From IMG/VR virus record IMGVR_UViG_3300020411_000980, positions 38,353 to 102,352 of that record: DNA of 64,000 bases. The stretch is one strand, 5' to 3'. Positions 26,242-34,421 of this stretch are shown here, one piece after another; the stretch's first letter is position 1; each line of letters starts with the position of its first letter. The notes under the pieces are model-generated. The model was given only the letters and a program-made list of their open reading frames with translations. It was not told where the DNA came from and searched no databases. Both the position numbers and the translations under genes were made by a program. The DNA is from a virus.

Positions 26242-27312
26242 ATGGCATCTATTCCATCCATATTTTCTAAAGCAATCAACTCTGTACTTAAGAGTGCTGG
26301 TGAAAATAAACAGTCTAATTTTACAAATGGACCGTTAGTTTACCCCAGACAATTACCTCGACAAGTACCTAATACCGATAGTGGTATCAGAGGAGATGAT
26401 AATTATGAAACCGAGTACTTAGATTATTTAAGAATAACAATCTATAAGACTCAAGGTGCTAATGGTGCCAATCCATATACTTGGGCTGGTGATGGTGGTG
26501 GCTTTAAAGAACCTTATAAAGGTGCTAATGCCAGCAGTATTTCAAAGACTATTTATCTATACCTTCCTGTGGGGTTAAATGAACAATATTCTACGAGTTA
26601 TAACGTTACTACTCTTGGTGCTGCTGGTGTAGGTGCAGCTAACGCACTTAAAGCTGGTAAGACAAAAGAAGATGCAGTTCAAATTGCTCAAGAAACTGCT
26701 GGTACTGCTAAACCATCATTTGTTATGGACTCTGCTGCTTCAGCACTTGGTCTTCTAGGTAGTTCTGCAGATGCTAATGATCTGTTAGCAGTAACATCAA
26801 AGAAGGTGTTTAACCCTTATCAAGAAACAACATTTAAAGGTGTGAATTATAGAGATCACGCTTTTAACTTTAAATTTGCACCACGTAATGCTAGAGAAGC
26901 AAAAGAATGTTATGAAATCATATCAACACTAAGGACTGCAATGCTTCCTTCCACTGGAAGTCAAGATGATTTTGGTAACCTTAATGAGACTGTTTCTGAT
27001 GTATTAACAAGTAAATCTGGATATCTTGGTGGTGCTAGATTCCTTAACATTCCTGACATTATGAGACTGTCTATTGTAAGGATGTCCACTACTGATAATA
27101 AATCAAGGATCCCTGCTGGTATTGCTCGTATAGTTAGATTCCCTACGAAGTGTGTACTGTCCACGTTGTCTGTTAACACGTCACCTGATGGTCAATACAA
27201 TTCATTGAAAGATGGAGCAGACACATCAAGGGATTATGGTCCTGCTGCTATGGATGTTTCAATGACATTTAAAGAAACTCAGTTCATTACAAGAGAGATG
27301 GTGAGACCCTAA
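26242..27312 (+). CDS. gp48: Baseplate tail tube cap gp48-like
   Basis: This is one of only two convincing plus-strand genes. The 356-aa product has the gp48-type start (SIFSKAINSVLKSAGENK), KTIYLYLPVGLNEQYSTSYN, and a C-terminal FKGVNYRDHAFNFKFAPRNAREAKECYEIISTLRTAMLP. That last block is shared by tail-tube-cap proteins that close the tube onto the baseplate. The central Ala/Gly-rich region is helical. Translation may use TAGG upstream of the ATG. It is followed by gp53 with an overlapping TAATG. Confidence 0.82.
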   Translation: MASIPSIFSKAINSVLKSAGENKQSNFTNGPLVYPRQLPRQVPNTDSGIRGDDNYETEYLDYLRITIYKTQGANGANPYTWAGDGGGFKEPYKGANASSISKTIYLYLPVGLNEQYSTSYNVTTLGAAGVGAANALKAGKTKEDAVQIAQETAGTAKPSFVMDSAASALGLLGSSADANDLLAVTSKKVFNPYQETTFKGVNYRDHAFNFKFAPRNAREAKECYEIISTLRTAMLPSTGSQDDFGNLNETVSDVLTSKSGYLGGARFLNIPDIMRLSIVRMSTTDNKSRIPAGIARIVRFPTKCVLSTLSVNTSPDGQYNSLKDGADTSRDYGPAAMDVSMTFKETQFITREMVRP

Positions 27313-28172
27313 TGGCTTATTTCAGATACCTACCTAAAGTTTACGTACGTAACAGAACCATTAAAGATGGTGTACATCCTTATGAATTGTGTAGAAACAT
27401 CTTTAGAAGAATCAAAATTAAAGATGACCTACAAGGAGCATTATTAGGTTTTACACAGTATGAAATAGAAGAAGGTGAAAGACCAGATCAAGTTGCTCGT
27501 AAATTCTATGGAGACTCAGGTCTTGATTGGATTGTATTGATTATTAACAACGTTATCAACGTTAATCAAGACTGGCCAATGACTCGTTATGATCTATACA
27601 ATTACGTTGAACAAGAACACGGTAATGTTGATGCTATAAGTCACTATGAATCTAATGAGATATTTGCTACTGATGGAACTAAGGTATTTGATGAAGGAAT
27701 CGTAGTTAATGAGGATTTCCAATACATAAGACCTGATGGTACTATCGTACCTAAATCAGAATGTCGTCACTCAGTAACACACTATGAGGTTGCTGCTGCT
27801 GAAAACGAGAAGAAGAGAAATATATATCTACTACGTGCAGATTATGTGACTGACTTCATTAATGAATTTAAGAAACTTGCTAAGTACCTACCTCACGCTG
27901 AAGTTGATGAACAAGGTAATAAGAAGACAAAAACTACTATTGCTGAAGAATTCATAGGTATATCAAGCTATAGAAAACCCAGTCAAAGCACTGCTTCAAC
28001 TGGGTCTGCTAGAGGTGGTGGTTCTAGTACTGCTCTTATATCATCTGGCGGTTCTAGTGGGGGTACTGCAGGAGTAGCATCAACAACTACTACAACAACT
28101 ACCACGACATCATCTACAACGACTCAAACAAGTAATAATAATACTCAAACTAGTTCCTCTGGTGGTTATTAA
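27312..28172 (+). CDS. gp53: Baseplate wedge subunit gp53-like
   Basis: The 286-aa protein starts MAYFRYLPKVYVRNRT and has a LysM-like region YEIEEGERPDQVARKFYGDSGLDWIVLIINNVIN with the DWxMT tail typical of gp53 (wedge subunits). A second half with NEFKKLAKYLPH is less typical. The C-terminus (about 240-286) is low complexity: STGSARGGGSST, then a run of TTTTTT and TSNNNTQTSSSGGY. gp53 in T4 is about 196 aa, so the low-complexity tail is an extension. It ends with TAA abutting the stop of the convergent gene at 28173. Confidence 0.82.
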   Translation: MAYFRYLPKVYVRNRTIKDGVHPYELCRNIFRRIKIKDDLQGALLGFTQYEIEEGERPDQVARKFYGDSGLDWIVLIINNVINVNQDWPMTRYDLYNYVEQEHGNVDAISHYESNEIFATDGTKVFDEGIVVNEDFQYIRPDGTIVPKSECRHSVTHYEVAAAENEKKRNIYLLRADYVTDFINEFKKLAKYLPHAEVDEQGNKKTKTTIAEEFIGISSYRKPSQSTASTGSARGGGSSTALISSGGSSGGTAGVASTTTTTTTTTSSTTTQTSNNNTQTSSSGGY

Positions 28173-28463
28173 TTAGAAACACCAACCATTCTTTTTGTAA
28201 AAATAACAAGGAGTTCCGTGCTCATTCCATCTATTAGGTCTAAATGTAGGTCTATAGTAATGATGGTGGTGATGAGGTTCTTCGTGTCTCCACCTGAACT
28301 CCCTTTCAACTGGTTTATACCAGCAATTCCATCCAAATAATGCGTCGTGGACGCAATGGGAAGGTTCTACTTCGAACTCCCCTGATCTAATGTTGTGGTT
28401 GTACGATGCCATTGCAGGAGTACCTGCAAGGCAAGCAACAACAGCAATGGCAAATCGTTTCAT
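28173..28463 (-). CDS. Small exported His/aromatic-rich protein
   Basis: This 96-aa product has a clear signal peptide (MKRFAIAVVACLAGTPAMA, cleavage expected after AMA at residue 19). The mature part is short and rich in His, Trp, Tyr and Cys (EEPHHHHHYYRPTFRPNRW, four Cys). A polyhistidine stretch in a secreted protein suggests metal binding. SD AAGGA is well placed. It converges with gp53 with no intergenic base. No family recognised. Confidence 0.65.
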   Translation of the reverse strand: MKRFAIAVVACLAGTPAMASYNHNIRSGEFEVEPSHCVHDALFGWNCWYKPVEREFRWRHEEPHHHHHYYRPTFRPNRWNEHGTPCYFYKKNGWCF

Positions 28464-28469
28464 TGTTCC

Positions 28470-29387
28470 TTATCCTTCTTCTGCTAGTTTAGCAAAGTAA
28501 GACAACGCATCATCATCTTCTGTGACAGAAGGTGTAGTGTCCACTGATTCACTCCAGTCTTTTGCTTTGACTGTAGATCCTAAGTTCGCTGCAACTTCCT
28601 CTTCTGGTCTAGGTGGCACCTCTTCAGCAACAGTCTCACGGTCTACTCGACCACCAAGAACTGCTTTCAAACGTGCTTCAAGATCTTCATATGACTTGAA
28701 TTGATCAGGACTAGTGAAGTCACTTAGATTGTGAGCATCATTGTAGATCGCTTCAAGTTTAGCATCATCAAAATCACCTAGAGTATTAGGTGTGGTAAAA
28801 GTAGAATCATCATAATTCCAAAAACCAGCAACTTGCTTGATCTTCAATTTGAAGTCAGCACCCTTCCATAGATCGAAAGGATTGAAAGCGGGTTCTGGAT
28901 CATAATCATTCTCATTAGGCTGCATCTTAGCCATAATCTTGTCAAAGATACGCTTGCCGTACTTGTACAAGAATACTTTGCCTTCATTCTCAGGGTTCAA
29001 GGGATCCTTAACAACATAGATGTTGCTGTAGTAGGAAAGCTTACGCTTCTGCTTACGAGCAGTATCCTTGTCTGCTTCACTTCCAGAGTTCCATAAAGAA
29101 GAGTTCAGTGCAGAAACTGGATCCTTCTGTCCGAGGGTTGTGAGAGAATTCTCAATGTACCAACCACCTGGTCCTTGGAATGCGTGACTCCAAACCTGTG
29201 CCCAAGGAAGGTCATTCCCCTCAGTCTCAGGAAGGAATCTGATAACAGCAAAGCCGTTACCTGACTTATCGACCTGTGGTTTCCAAAATCTTTCATCGAC
29301 TTTGCGACCACCACTGGTCATTTTCTCGATTTCTTTGGTCAAGTTAGAGAACTTGCCAGACTTTTTCTTCAGTGATGAAAAAGACAT
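28470..29387 (-). CDS. gp32: Single-stranded DNA-binding protein gp32-like
   Basis: The start was taken at MSFSSLKKKSGKFS (305 aa) because the ATG has AGGT upstream. The N-terminal basic LAST-like segment (LKKKSGKFS) and the OB core match gp32: FWKPQVDKSGNGFAVIRFLPE, WSHAFQGPGGWYIENSLTTLG, and a C-terminal NPFDLWKGADFKLKIKQVAGFWNYDDSTF. The final part is acidic (TEDDDALSYFAKLAEEG), as expected for protein partners. T4 gp32 has a zinc ribbon (His-3 Cys); no such Cys/His set is visible here. A CTAAATA late motif lies 56 nt upstream. Confidence 0.88.
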   Translation of the reverse strand: MSFSSLKKKSGKFSNLTKEIEKMTSGGRKVDERFWKPQVDKSGNGFAVIRFLPETEGNDLPWAQVWSHAFQGPGGWYIENSLTTLGQKDPVSALNSSLWNSGSEADKDTARKQKRKLSYYSNIYVVKDPLNPENEGKVFLYKYGKRIFDKIMAKMQPNENDYDPEPAFNPFDLWKGADFKLKIKQVAGFWNYDDSTFTTPNTLGDFDDAKLEAIYNDAHNLSDFTSPDQFKSYEDLEARLKAVLGGRVDRETVAEEVPPRPEEEVAANLGSTVKAKDWSESVDTTPSVTEDDDALSYFAKLAEEG

Positions 29388-29443
29388 ACGTGTGTACCTG
29401 TATTTTGTAAGTGTGAATTTACTACCCATTAAGGGTAACATAC

Positions 29444-29450
29444 TATTTAG
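29444..29450 (-). promoter_or_regulatory. T4-type late promoter CTAAATA
   Basis: CCTAAATAG on the minus strand, overlapping the stop of the DUF1825-like gene and 56 nt upstream of gp32. Confidence 0.62.
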
Positions 29451-29785
29451 GCTTCGTCAAGCTGCTTTTTGAAGACCCTTAACTTGTCCTCCATCTCTCC
29501 CAGAACGTCCTGTATAGTACGTCCTTGAGAGTAAACTTGGGACATTTTATCAAGTTGTGTCTTGATAATCTTGGCTTCTTCACTCTCGACTGCCATTAAG
29601 CATAGTCTAGCATAAAAGACCTTCTGCTTTGCAATAAGCATCATAGTCTTCTCCAGATGTTCTCGTTTGAGTTCATCTGACATAGATGGAAACTGAATGG
29701 ATAACCGTGCTAGTTCGGTATACAATGTCTCCATCCCTTTTATCTCTTCTTTGACTTGTTCTGATTCGTAGAATTTATTACTCAT
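29447..29785 (-). CDS. DUF1825-like protein
   Basis: This 112-aa, all-helical protein starts SNKFYESEQVKEEIKGMETLYTEL, matching the (F)xSE-V-x-EE-x(n)-Y pattern of the cyanobacterial DUF1825 family (about 108 aa, helical). Function of the family is unknown. It sits between gp33 and gp32, overlapping gp33 by 4 nt. In this gene cluster of replication and late transcription genes it may be a regulator. Confidence 0.6.
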   Translation of the reverse strand: MSNKFYESEQVKEEIKGMETLYTELARLSIQFPSMSDELKREHLEKTMMLIAKQKVFYARLCLMAVESEEAKIIKTQLDKMSQVYSQGRTIQDVLGEMEDKLRVFKKQLDEA

Positions 29786-30030
29786 ATTGGAAGCACACCC
29801 CTTGTGGTGCGTTTAACGTAGTTTAGTTGTTGGGCATTAAACTTAATTTTGTCCTTCAGCGGTTTGCTGATCAACTTATTTACAGTATCAACCTCGATGT
29901 CCAGTTCATCGCAGACTACGATGACAGCATCGATGTAGTTTACCAACCCATTAGAATTTTTGACTACCTCCTCTACCATAGTAGAGAATTTCGCTTGAGT
30001 CATAAATTTTTCTTTAAATTCTTTTGTCAT
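29782..30030 (-). CDS. gp33: Late transcription coactivator gp33-like
   Basis: This 82-aa protein is the right size and place (next to gp32) for cyanophage gp33, which couples RNA polymerase to the sliding clamp at late promoters. The pattern YIDAVIVVCDELDIEVDTVNKLISKPLKDKIKFNAQQLNYV matches the helix-rich core of T4 gp33 (ATTAFLEENSIPETQFAKFI...IQSEAI). The presence of TATAAATA/CTAAATA motifs across the window supports a T4-type late system. Confidence 0.72.
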   Translation of the reverse strand: MTKEFKEKFMTQAKFSTMVEEVVKNSNGLVNYIDAVIVVCDELDIEVDTVNKLISKPLKDKIKFNAQQLNYVKRTTRGVLPI

Positions 30031-30692
30031 TTAATAGTAGCCATAAATTCATTGATGTACTCTAAGAGAAGTTCATAATAATAATTAAGGTCAGTCTTTT
30101 GAACGACCTGTATCACACCCTCCTCAGTCGCAATCAATGTGACAATTTGATCAACCTTGACACCACAACGTTCATAATACATTGCAGCATAAGCAGTTTC
30201 TTGAACAAAATAGTTCTCTATCCATTCAATCTTCTTTTCCTTGGTTGATGTCTTAAAGTCAATGACAGAGAGAACTCCATCAAATTCTGCTATACAATCA
30301 ACCCTACCTGCCAAACAAAGTTTGTCGCTATAGAGAGGAGATTCAAGAAGATGTATATTGTTGATCCGATCAAGAGTGTCTTTGGCAGATTTGAATAAGA
30401 AACTAGCCAGAGGGTGCTTTTCATCGAATTTAACATCTTCGTTCTTTAAGTAACATTCTACCATAGAATGAAACTTATTGCCACGTGATGTTGCTCGACC
30501 ACAAATTTTATTTGCGGTTTCCTCACCTACTTTGCGTCTCCACTTCAATATCTGATCTTTCTTACGGATACCTGTAACTGTAGTGACTGATGGGTACCAT
30601 TTACCTTCAGATACCTCATATAACCGTCCTTTTTCCTTTGTAACAGCATTAAGCTCCGTCAAAGGTACGGGCGGTCCTACAGTTTTAAACAT
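30027..30692 (-). CDS. PD-(D/E)XK family exonuclease
   Basis: The 221-aa protein (start at ATG in MFKTVGPPVP; a TTG 6 nt upstream is possible) has a Cas4/RecB-like nuclease core. The acidic residue lies in LAGRVDCIAEFDG, the D-x(12)-x-D-F-K motif in SVIDFKTSTK, and the QETAYAAMYYE helix follows. RRKVGEETANKICGRATSRGNKFH upstream is the usual helical N-terminal part. Such nucleases process DNA ends in replication or recombination. It lies between phoH and gp33 in the replication/late-regulation cluster. Confidence 0.8.
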   Translation of the reverse strand: MFKTVGPPVPLTELNAVTKEKGRLYEVSEGKWYPSVTTVTGIRKKDQILKWRRKVGEETANKICGRATSRGNKFHSMVECYLKNEDVKFDEKHPLASFLFKSAKDTLDRINNIHLLESPLYSDKLCLAGRVDCIAEFDGVLSVIDFKTSTKEKKIEWIENYFVQETAYAAMYYERCGVKVDQIVTLIATEEGVIQVVQKTDLNYYYELLLEYINEFMATIK

Positions 30693-30694
30693 AA

Positions 30695-31447
30695 TCAAAG
30701 TTGAGAGTTAATTTTAGCGATAAGGTACTCTCTGACTAAACCAGAGCGTACGATGTCATCAATACCGAACTCAATGCAGTCAAATGATGGCATTGACTGA
30801 ATAATCTGTAAAAAGTCCAGAATACCAGTACGTTCGTTATTTTTGACAAGATCAGACTGTGCTATATCACCTGAGAAGATGATTTTACAGTTTTGACCTA
30901 TCCTAGTGATTATACTATCCAACTCGTGAAAATTCAAGTTGCTGAACTCATCTACAATGATGATAGAGTTATCAAATGTAGTTCCTCTTATAAATGAGGT
31001 ACTCCAGAATGAAATAGTATCTTGTGTCCTTAGATTGTCGTATAACATATCAAAGGCACTATCATCTGGCATCTCAAACATATACTTCACCATATTACGG
31101 TAAGGTATCTGATAGAGGTCAGATTTGTCTTCGTGGTCTCCTGGTAAGAATCCAATCTCTCTTGTAGGTACGAGAGACCTGACCATATAGACTTTTTCGT
31201 ATGGAGTTCCTTCTTCTAATACTTGTTGTAATGCCAAGTACAAACTAATAAAAGTCTTACCTGTACCTGCTACACCGTGTAGAATTAGATGTTTGCCAGC
31301 AGCATAAGATTTGAACGCTCTCTCCTGATTAGAGGTGAGTGGTTCAATAACTTTTAGTTGGTCTATACCGATTGGCTTCTTCCTTCTCATTGCTTTAGCA
31401 GATCTGCTGTTGTTTTGAGAGGTAGTCTTACGCTTTTTAACTGGCAT
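30695..31447 (-). CDS. phoH: PhoH-like P-loop ATPase
   Basis: The 250-aa protein has Walker A GVAGTGKT (residues 58-65), Walker B IIIVDEFSN (near 165-175), an arginine-rich N-terminus (KKRKTTSQNNSRSAKAMRRKK) and the PhoH-like SGDIAQSDL. phoH is common in cyanophages and in Pho-regulated hosts. Its biochemical role is uncertain (RNA-related or phosphate stress). It overlaps the nuclease gene by a few bases. Confidence 0.88.
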   Translation of the reverse strand: MPVKKRKTTSQNNSRSAKAMRRKKPIGIDQLKVIEPLTSNQERAFKSYAAGKHLILHGVAGTGKTFISLYLALQQVLEEGTPYEKVYMVRSLVPTREIGFLPGDHEDKSDLYQIPYRNMVKYMFEMPDDSAFDMLYDNLRTQDTISFWSTSFIRGTTFDNSIIIVDEFSNLNFHELDSIITRIGQNCKIIFSGDIAQSDLVKNNERTGILDFLQIIQSMPSFDCIEFGIDDIVRSGLVREYLIAKINSQL

Positions 31448-31678
31448 TTATGTGAATCGTGAAAGGTTTGCAGCGGGATGTGCTTTTTGGATCTTAGACA
31501 TTACATCTTTAAATCCATCAGACTGCTTAGGTTTCCCATAAATGTGATTAGGTACTTGATTGCCAAAATAGCGTTCTAACTCAGGATGATCTTCTTTATA
31601 TTTATCGAGATCGTGCATAGACATCATAACCTCGGTAATTTCACCAGTTTCTTTGTTTATAAAGTCGTAATTTGGCAT
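31448..31678 (-). CDS. Small conserved protein of unknown function
   Basis: This 76-aa protein begins MPNYDFINKETGEITEVMMSM, a start like FmdB-type small regulators (MPxYDF...G...), but without their Cys zinc ligands. The rest is charged and helical. It directly follows the oxygenase gene (overlap of one base) and precedes phoH with no gap. Function unknown. Confidence 0.62.
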   Translation of the reverse strand: MPNYDFINKETGEITEVMMSMHDLDKYKEDHPELERYFGNQVPNHIYGKPKQSDGFKDVMSKIQKAHPAANLSRFT

Positions 31679-32286
31679 TAGATCTTTAATAGTTTCGTAT
31701 GAATACCGTATTCACCTCTACAAATAACATTAAATGCGAGACTAATACGTGGTTCCTTAGCATCGTCCTGATTACAGCGAGTAACTGAATGGATCAATTC
31801 TGAAGGGAATATGCATATCATACCACGTTCGGGAGATATTGCATAGGTTGTAGCATTATATAGGTTCGGATGCTGCAAGTGTGGTTCCAGCACAAAGTGT
31901 TTAGTACTATGGAAGGTAAGGTTACCACCACCAGGAGGTGCATTTAAAAAACATACACCAGAAAACTGAGAGTTGCAATGATCGTGTCCATTAGCTCTAT
32001 CGCCAACGTACATCCAATTAATCCAACTATTAGTGATCTCTGGTGTATGTTTCTTAGGATCTATTCCTTGTATACCATACACATATTCTTGAACGTGTTT
32101 GTATACCCAAGTCTGTAACTGAGGTAACTCTTTTAATGTATGAGGATTACTGGTCACATTACCACTATTATTCTGTGGGTAATCCATCGTTTCCATATCA
32201 TTTATTACATCGGTAACGTCAGGCATTTCACCATCGTTAGCAACATAAACTGGGGATGAGAATAGTGGGATTACTTCTAAGGGCAT
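31678..32286 (-). CDS. 2-oxoglutarate/Fe(II)-dependent oxygenase (PF13759-like)
   Basis: The start was taken at MPLEVIPLFSSPVYVAND (202 aa) because it overlaps the thyX stop as TAATG. The metal site is HDH in NGHDHCNSQFSGVCFL (near residues 106-121), with the second His and Arg in IHSVTRCNQD and PRISLAFNV. Together these match the phage-type 2OG-Fe(II) oxygenase family. Substrate unknown. It is the second oxygenase of four in the window. Confidence 0.8.
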   Translation of the reverse strand: MPLEVIPLFSSPVYVANDGEMPDVTDVINDMETMDYPQNNSGNVTSNPHTLKELPQLQTWVYKHVQEYVYGIQGIDPKKHTPEITNSWINWMYVGDRANGHDHCNSQFSGVCFLNAPPGGGNLTFHSTKHFVLEPHLQHPNLYNATTYAISPERGMICIFPSELIHSVTRCNQDDAKEPRISLAFNVICRGEYGIHTKLLKI

Positions 32287-33023
32287 TAATCTATTCTTAG
32301 GCACGGCTGCAAATCGTCCCACCCATCGGGGTGTTCGTTCTTGTAATCGCAATCGCAATCTTCATCTTGAGTTGCAGTTTCACACCACCCTAACGCTTTA
32401 GAAATGGTTGGGAAGTTACAGATGAAGTGACGTTGACATAGGTTTGCTATGTCCATATGCTCCTTCTGTGTACCGTTTGCACTTCTTAGATTAATATAGT
32501 GCATCCAACTACGAGCACTACCTGTCATATACAAACGAGTTGGTGTTGCTAACGGGAGAACAAATCTCGCACATTCCTTCGCAATACCCTCACGTATGAG
32601 TTCATCGTAAAGATCGACTCCCTCAGCAAAGTAACGAGCGATCTTTTTCTGTAGGAATTCGGTCTGATCTTGGGGGATATCATCGATTGAATTTTGTCTA
32701 TTTTTTAAGTCCTGTCTTCTCAGTTCAGGTGGTTCAATTGTAGTACCAAGTAGTTCGGTGTTAGCATAACGCTGACTAAACTCTTGGAACGTAAAGGATC
32801 TATGCCTTAAGATCTGTGCTGCTAGTCCTCTAGTAGTGTTGATCTCAAGTGTCATATGTGCCTGTTCAAATACAGACCAGTGACCGTGCTTGATGCAATA
32901 ACCTAAGAGTTTCTCGACATTAGGATTGTCTTGGTTCTTAGGGTTGGATACTCTTGCGATGTATCCTATAGTTTTTTCAGCGTCAGGTGTAACACTGACG
33001 AGACATACTTTAGTCTTTGTCAT
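32286..33023 (-). CDS. thyX: FAD-dependent thymidylate synthase ThyX
   Basis: This 245-aa protein carries the ThyX signature RHRSFTFQEFSQRY (residues 73-86, RHR-x7-S with Ser83) and a C-terminal SARSWMHYINLRSANGTQKE active-site segment. ThyX makes dTMP from dUMP with methylenetetrahydrofolate and NADPH/FAD, needed when host dNTP supply is limiting. It is grouped with phoH, nucleases and glutaredoxin, consistent with DNA metabolism. The ATG overlaps the end of the membrane protein gene. Confidence 0.95.
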   Translation of the reverse strand: MTKTKVCLVSVTPDAEKTIGYIARVSNPKNQDNPNVEKLLGYCIKHGHWSVFEQAHMTLEINTTRGLAAQILRHRSFTFQEFSQRYANTELLGTTIEPPELRRQDLKNRQNSIDDIPQDQTEFLQKKIARYFAEGVDLYDELIREGIAKECARFVLPLATPTRLYMTGSARSWMHYINLRSANGTQKEHMDIANLCQRHFICNFPTISKALGWCETATQDEDCDCDYKNEHPDGWDDLQPCLRID

Positions 33024-33258
33024 TCTGTAGAAACCTAGTCATAGTAATTATACAAAAAGCGTGAAGGTAATTTATCGCCTTCACTCCAAAAATATAAGGC
33101 ATTGTATAGTTCCATAGAAACATCCATAACAGTGGTCCTATCAAGTATACACCAATAAATTTCCCTACCATTGCAGAGGTAACTAACTCTTTAGCAACCT
33201 CTTCGGGAACTTCTGCTGCCCTATCTACTTTCTTTTTAAGATTATAAAAGTTACTCAT
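33010..33258 (-). CDS. Small two-helix membrane protein
   Basis: The start was taken at MSNFYNLKKKVDRAAE (82 aa). Two hydrophobic segments are clear (FIGVYLIGPLLWMFLWNYTMPYIFGV and NYLHAFCIITMT). It overlaps the preceding gene by 8 nt and thyX by 14 nt. No family recognised; a membrane-associated phage function such as host modification is possible. Confidence 0.6.
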   Translation of the reverse strand: MSNFYNLKKKVDRAAEVPEEVAKELVTSAMVGKFIGVYLIGPLLWMFLWNYTMPYIFGVKAINYLHAFCIITMTRFLQNDKD

Positions 33259-33430
33259 ACCCCTTTCTCTTCTTCCAGTCAGCATACATTCTACCGTAAA
33301 TCATACCTTCATTAGATTTTAATGGAGAACCCTCAAGGATCTCTTGTTCCCTGACAGTTCTGTTTCCATCATTCATTGTCATATCGTACTCGCTCTCCCA
33401 GTTTTCAATTTCTTCACTCGGAATCCGCAT
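33251..33430 (-). CDS. Small hypothetical protein
   Basis: This 59-aa product (start MRIPSEEIENWESEYD) was chosen because the longer frame would overlap 95 nt of the preceding gene. It is acidic in the first half and ends in MYADWKKRKGYE. It overlaps the upstream gene by 17 nt. No family recognised. Confidence 0.5.
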   Translation of the reverse strand: MRIPSEEIENWESEYDMTMNDGNRTVREQEILEGSPLKSNEGMIYGRMYADWKKRKGYE

Positions 33431-33698
33431 CTGCCTTCCTCCTCTTACGTTTTTTACGTGGAGGAGTAGCTTGATTGTGCCAGTTTGCTGGTGGAATTCT
33501 ACCCTCACTTTGCTTCAACCATTTGAAGTCTTTCTTGTACTTGTCATAATAATGATCAAACAATTCCACTGCTTGACTACCCATAGCAATGTCGTGCTGA
33601 ACTTTACCATCCACCTCATACTGTACTAAGTATGCTGTGTACGGTAACTTCTTATCTTCAGCAAGTTTTGGGTCGCAGTTCTGGTGAAGAATATTCAC
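33414..33698 (-). CDS. Conserved hypothetical protein (GTG start)
   Basis: This 94-aa protein starts with GTG (NILHQNCDPKLAEDKKLPY) and overlaps the upstream stop. The HYYDKYKKDFKWLKQSEGRIPPANW segment and the strongly basic C-terminus (PRKKRKRRKADADSE) are its main features. Similar proteins are conserved in T4-like cyanophages. The basic tail suggests nucleic-acid binding. Function unknown. Confidence 0.65.
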   Translation of the reverse strand: MNILHQNCDPKLAEDKKLPYTAYLVQYEVDGKVQHDIAMGSQAVELFDHYYDKYKKDFKWLKQSEGRIPPANWHNQATPPRKKRKRRKADADSE

Positions 33699-34132
33699 TT
33701 ACTACGACCTCCCCATTTGATTTCAGGGAACGCTTCCGTTACCACTGCTTTAGTAATTCTGTACTTCTTACCAAGTTTCTTGTCTTTAACAAGACATAAG
33801 ATTGATGCTTCATCCTTGTGCAATCCTTCACACATTTGAATGAACATCGTCTCTCTCTTAGTACGAGTTAGATTGTCTGCACCACCCTTAACAAAGTAGT
33901 AAAACTTTCTTGACTCTAACGCTAAGTTAGTGTGCTCAGTTCCTTGGGGTGCTTCGTTAGGTCTGTAAGGCACATCACCTTCTGGGATGACAGAGATAAC
34001 ACTATCATCATAGTTCCAAATGAATAGAGACCTCAATGCTTGACTGTTATTTTGTTGAAGAATTTTAATCTTCTCTGCTTTAGTCTTAGCATTGTGTGCC
34101 TTCTGAATAATTTCAGATAACATCAGTTTCAT
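33695..34132 (-). CDS. Conserved hypothetical protein (DUF6433-like)
   Basis: The product has 145 aa: N-terminal helices (KLMLSEIIQKAHNAKTKAEK), a central Trp/Tyr strand (LFIWNYDDSVISVIPEGDVPY), and CEGLHKDEASILCLVKDKKLGKKY with a final basic end. It resembles the T4-like cyanophage family listed as DUF6433, a guess from memory rather than a search. It lies before the GTG-starting 94-aa gene. Confidence 0.6.
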   Translation of the reverse strand: MKLMLSEIIQKAHNAKTKAEKIKILQQNNSQALRSLFIWNYDDSVISVIPEGDVPYRPNEAPQGTEHTNLALESRKFYYFVKGGADNLTRTKRETMFIQMCEGLHKDEASILCLVKDKKLGKKYRITKAVVTEAFPEIKWGGRSK

Positions 34133-34151
34133 AGTAATTCCAAGAAATTAA

Positions 34152-34391
34152 TTAGTCGTCGTCATTGTCATCTATTGTAGCATCATCATCGACGAGACGC
34201 AAATAGAGTAACTCTGACTGATCTACGTTTCCGTTTTCATCTAACATCTCAGGGTGTGTAATTGACTTAGCATATGCTGCGTTGTCAATGTATGAGTCAA
34301 GATAACTCTTACCAATAAAGGTAACAACAACACCAAGGAGGAAAGATCCAAAGAGTGCAAAGGTATAAAGTGAACCTATTACTTCTTCCAT
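34152..34391 (-). CDS. Small membrane protein with acidic C-terminus
   Basis: This 79-aa protein has one hydrophobic segment (LYTFALFGSFLLGVVVTFIG, residues 8-27) followed by an acidic tail (DENGNVDQSELLYLRL, DDDATIDDNDDD). Start ATG with AGGAGG upstream and a CTAAATA late promoter 23 nt upstream make a late-expressed virion or membrane component plausible. No family recognised. Confidence 0.65.
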   Translation of the reverse strand: MEEVIGSLYTFALFGSFLLGVVVTFIGKSYLDSYIDNAAYAKSITHPEMLDENGNVDQSELLYLRLVDDDATIDDNDDD

Positions 34392-34414
34392 AAAAACCTC
34401 CTAGATCTTAGTTC

Positions 34415-34421
34415 TATTTAG
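34415..34421 (-). promoter_or_regulatory. T4-type late promoter CTAAATA
   Basis: CTAAATAG on the minus strand overlapping the glutaredoxin stop codon, 23 nt upstream of the small membrane protein gene. Confidence 0.68.
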
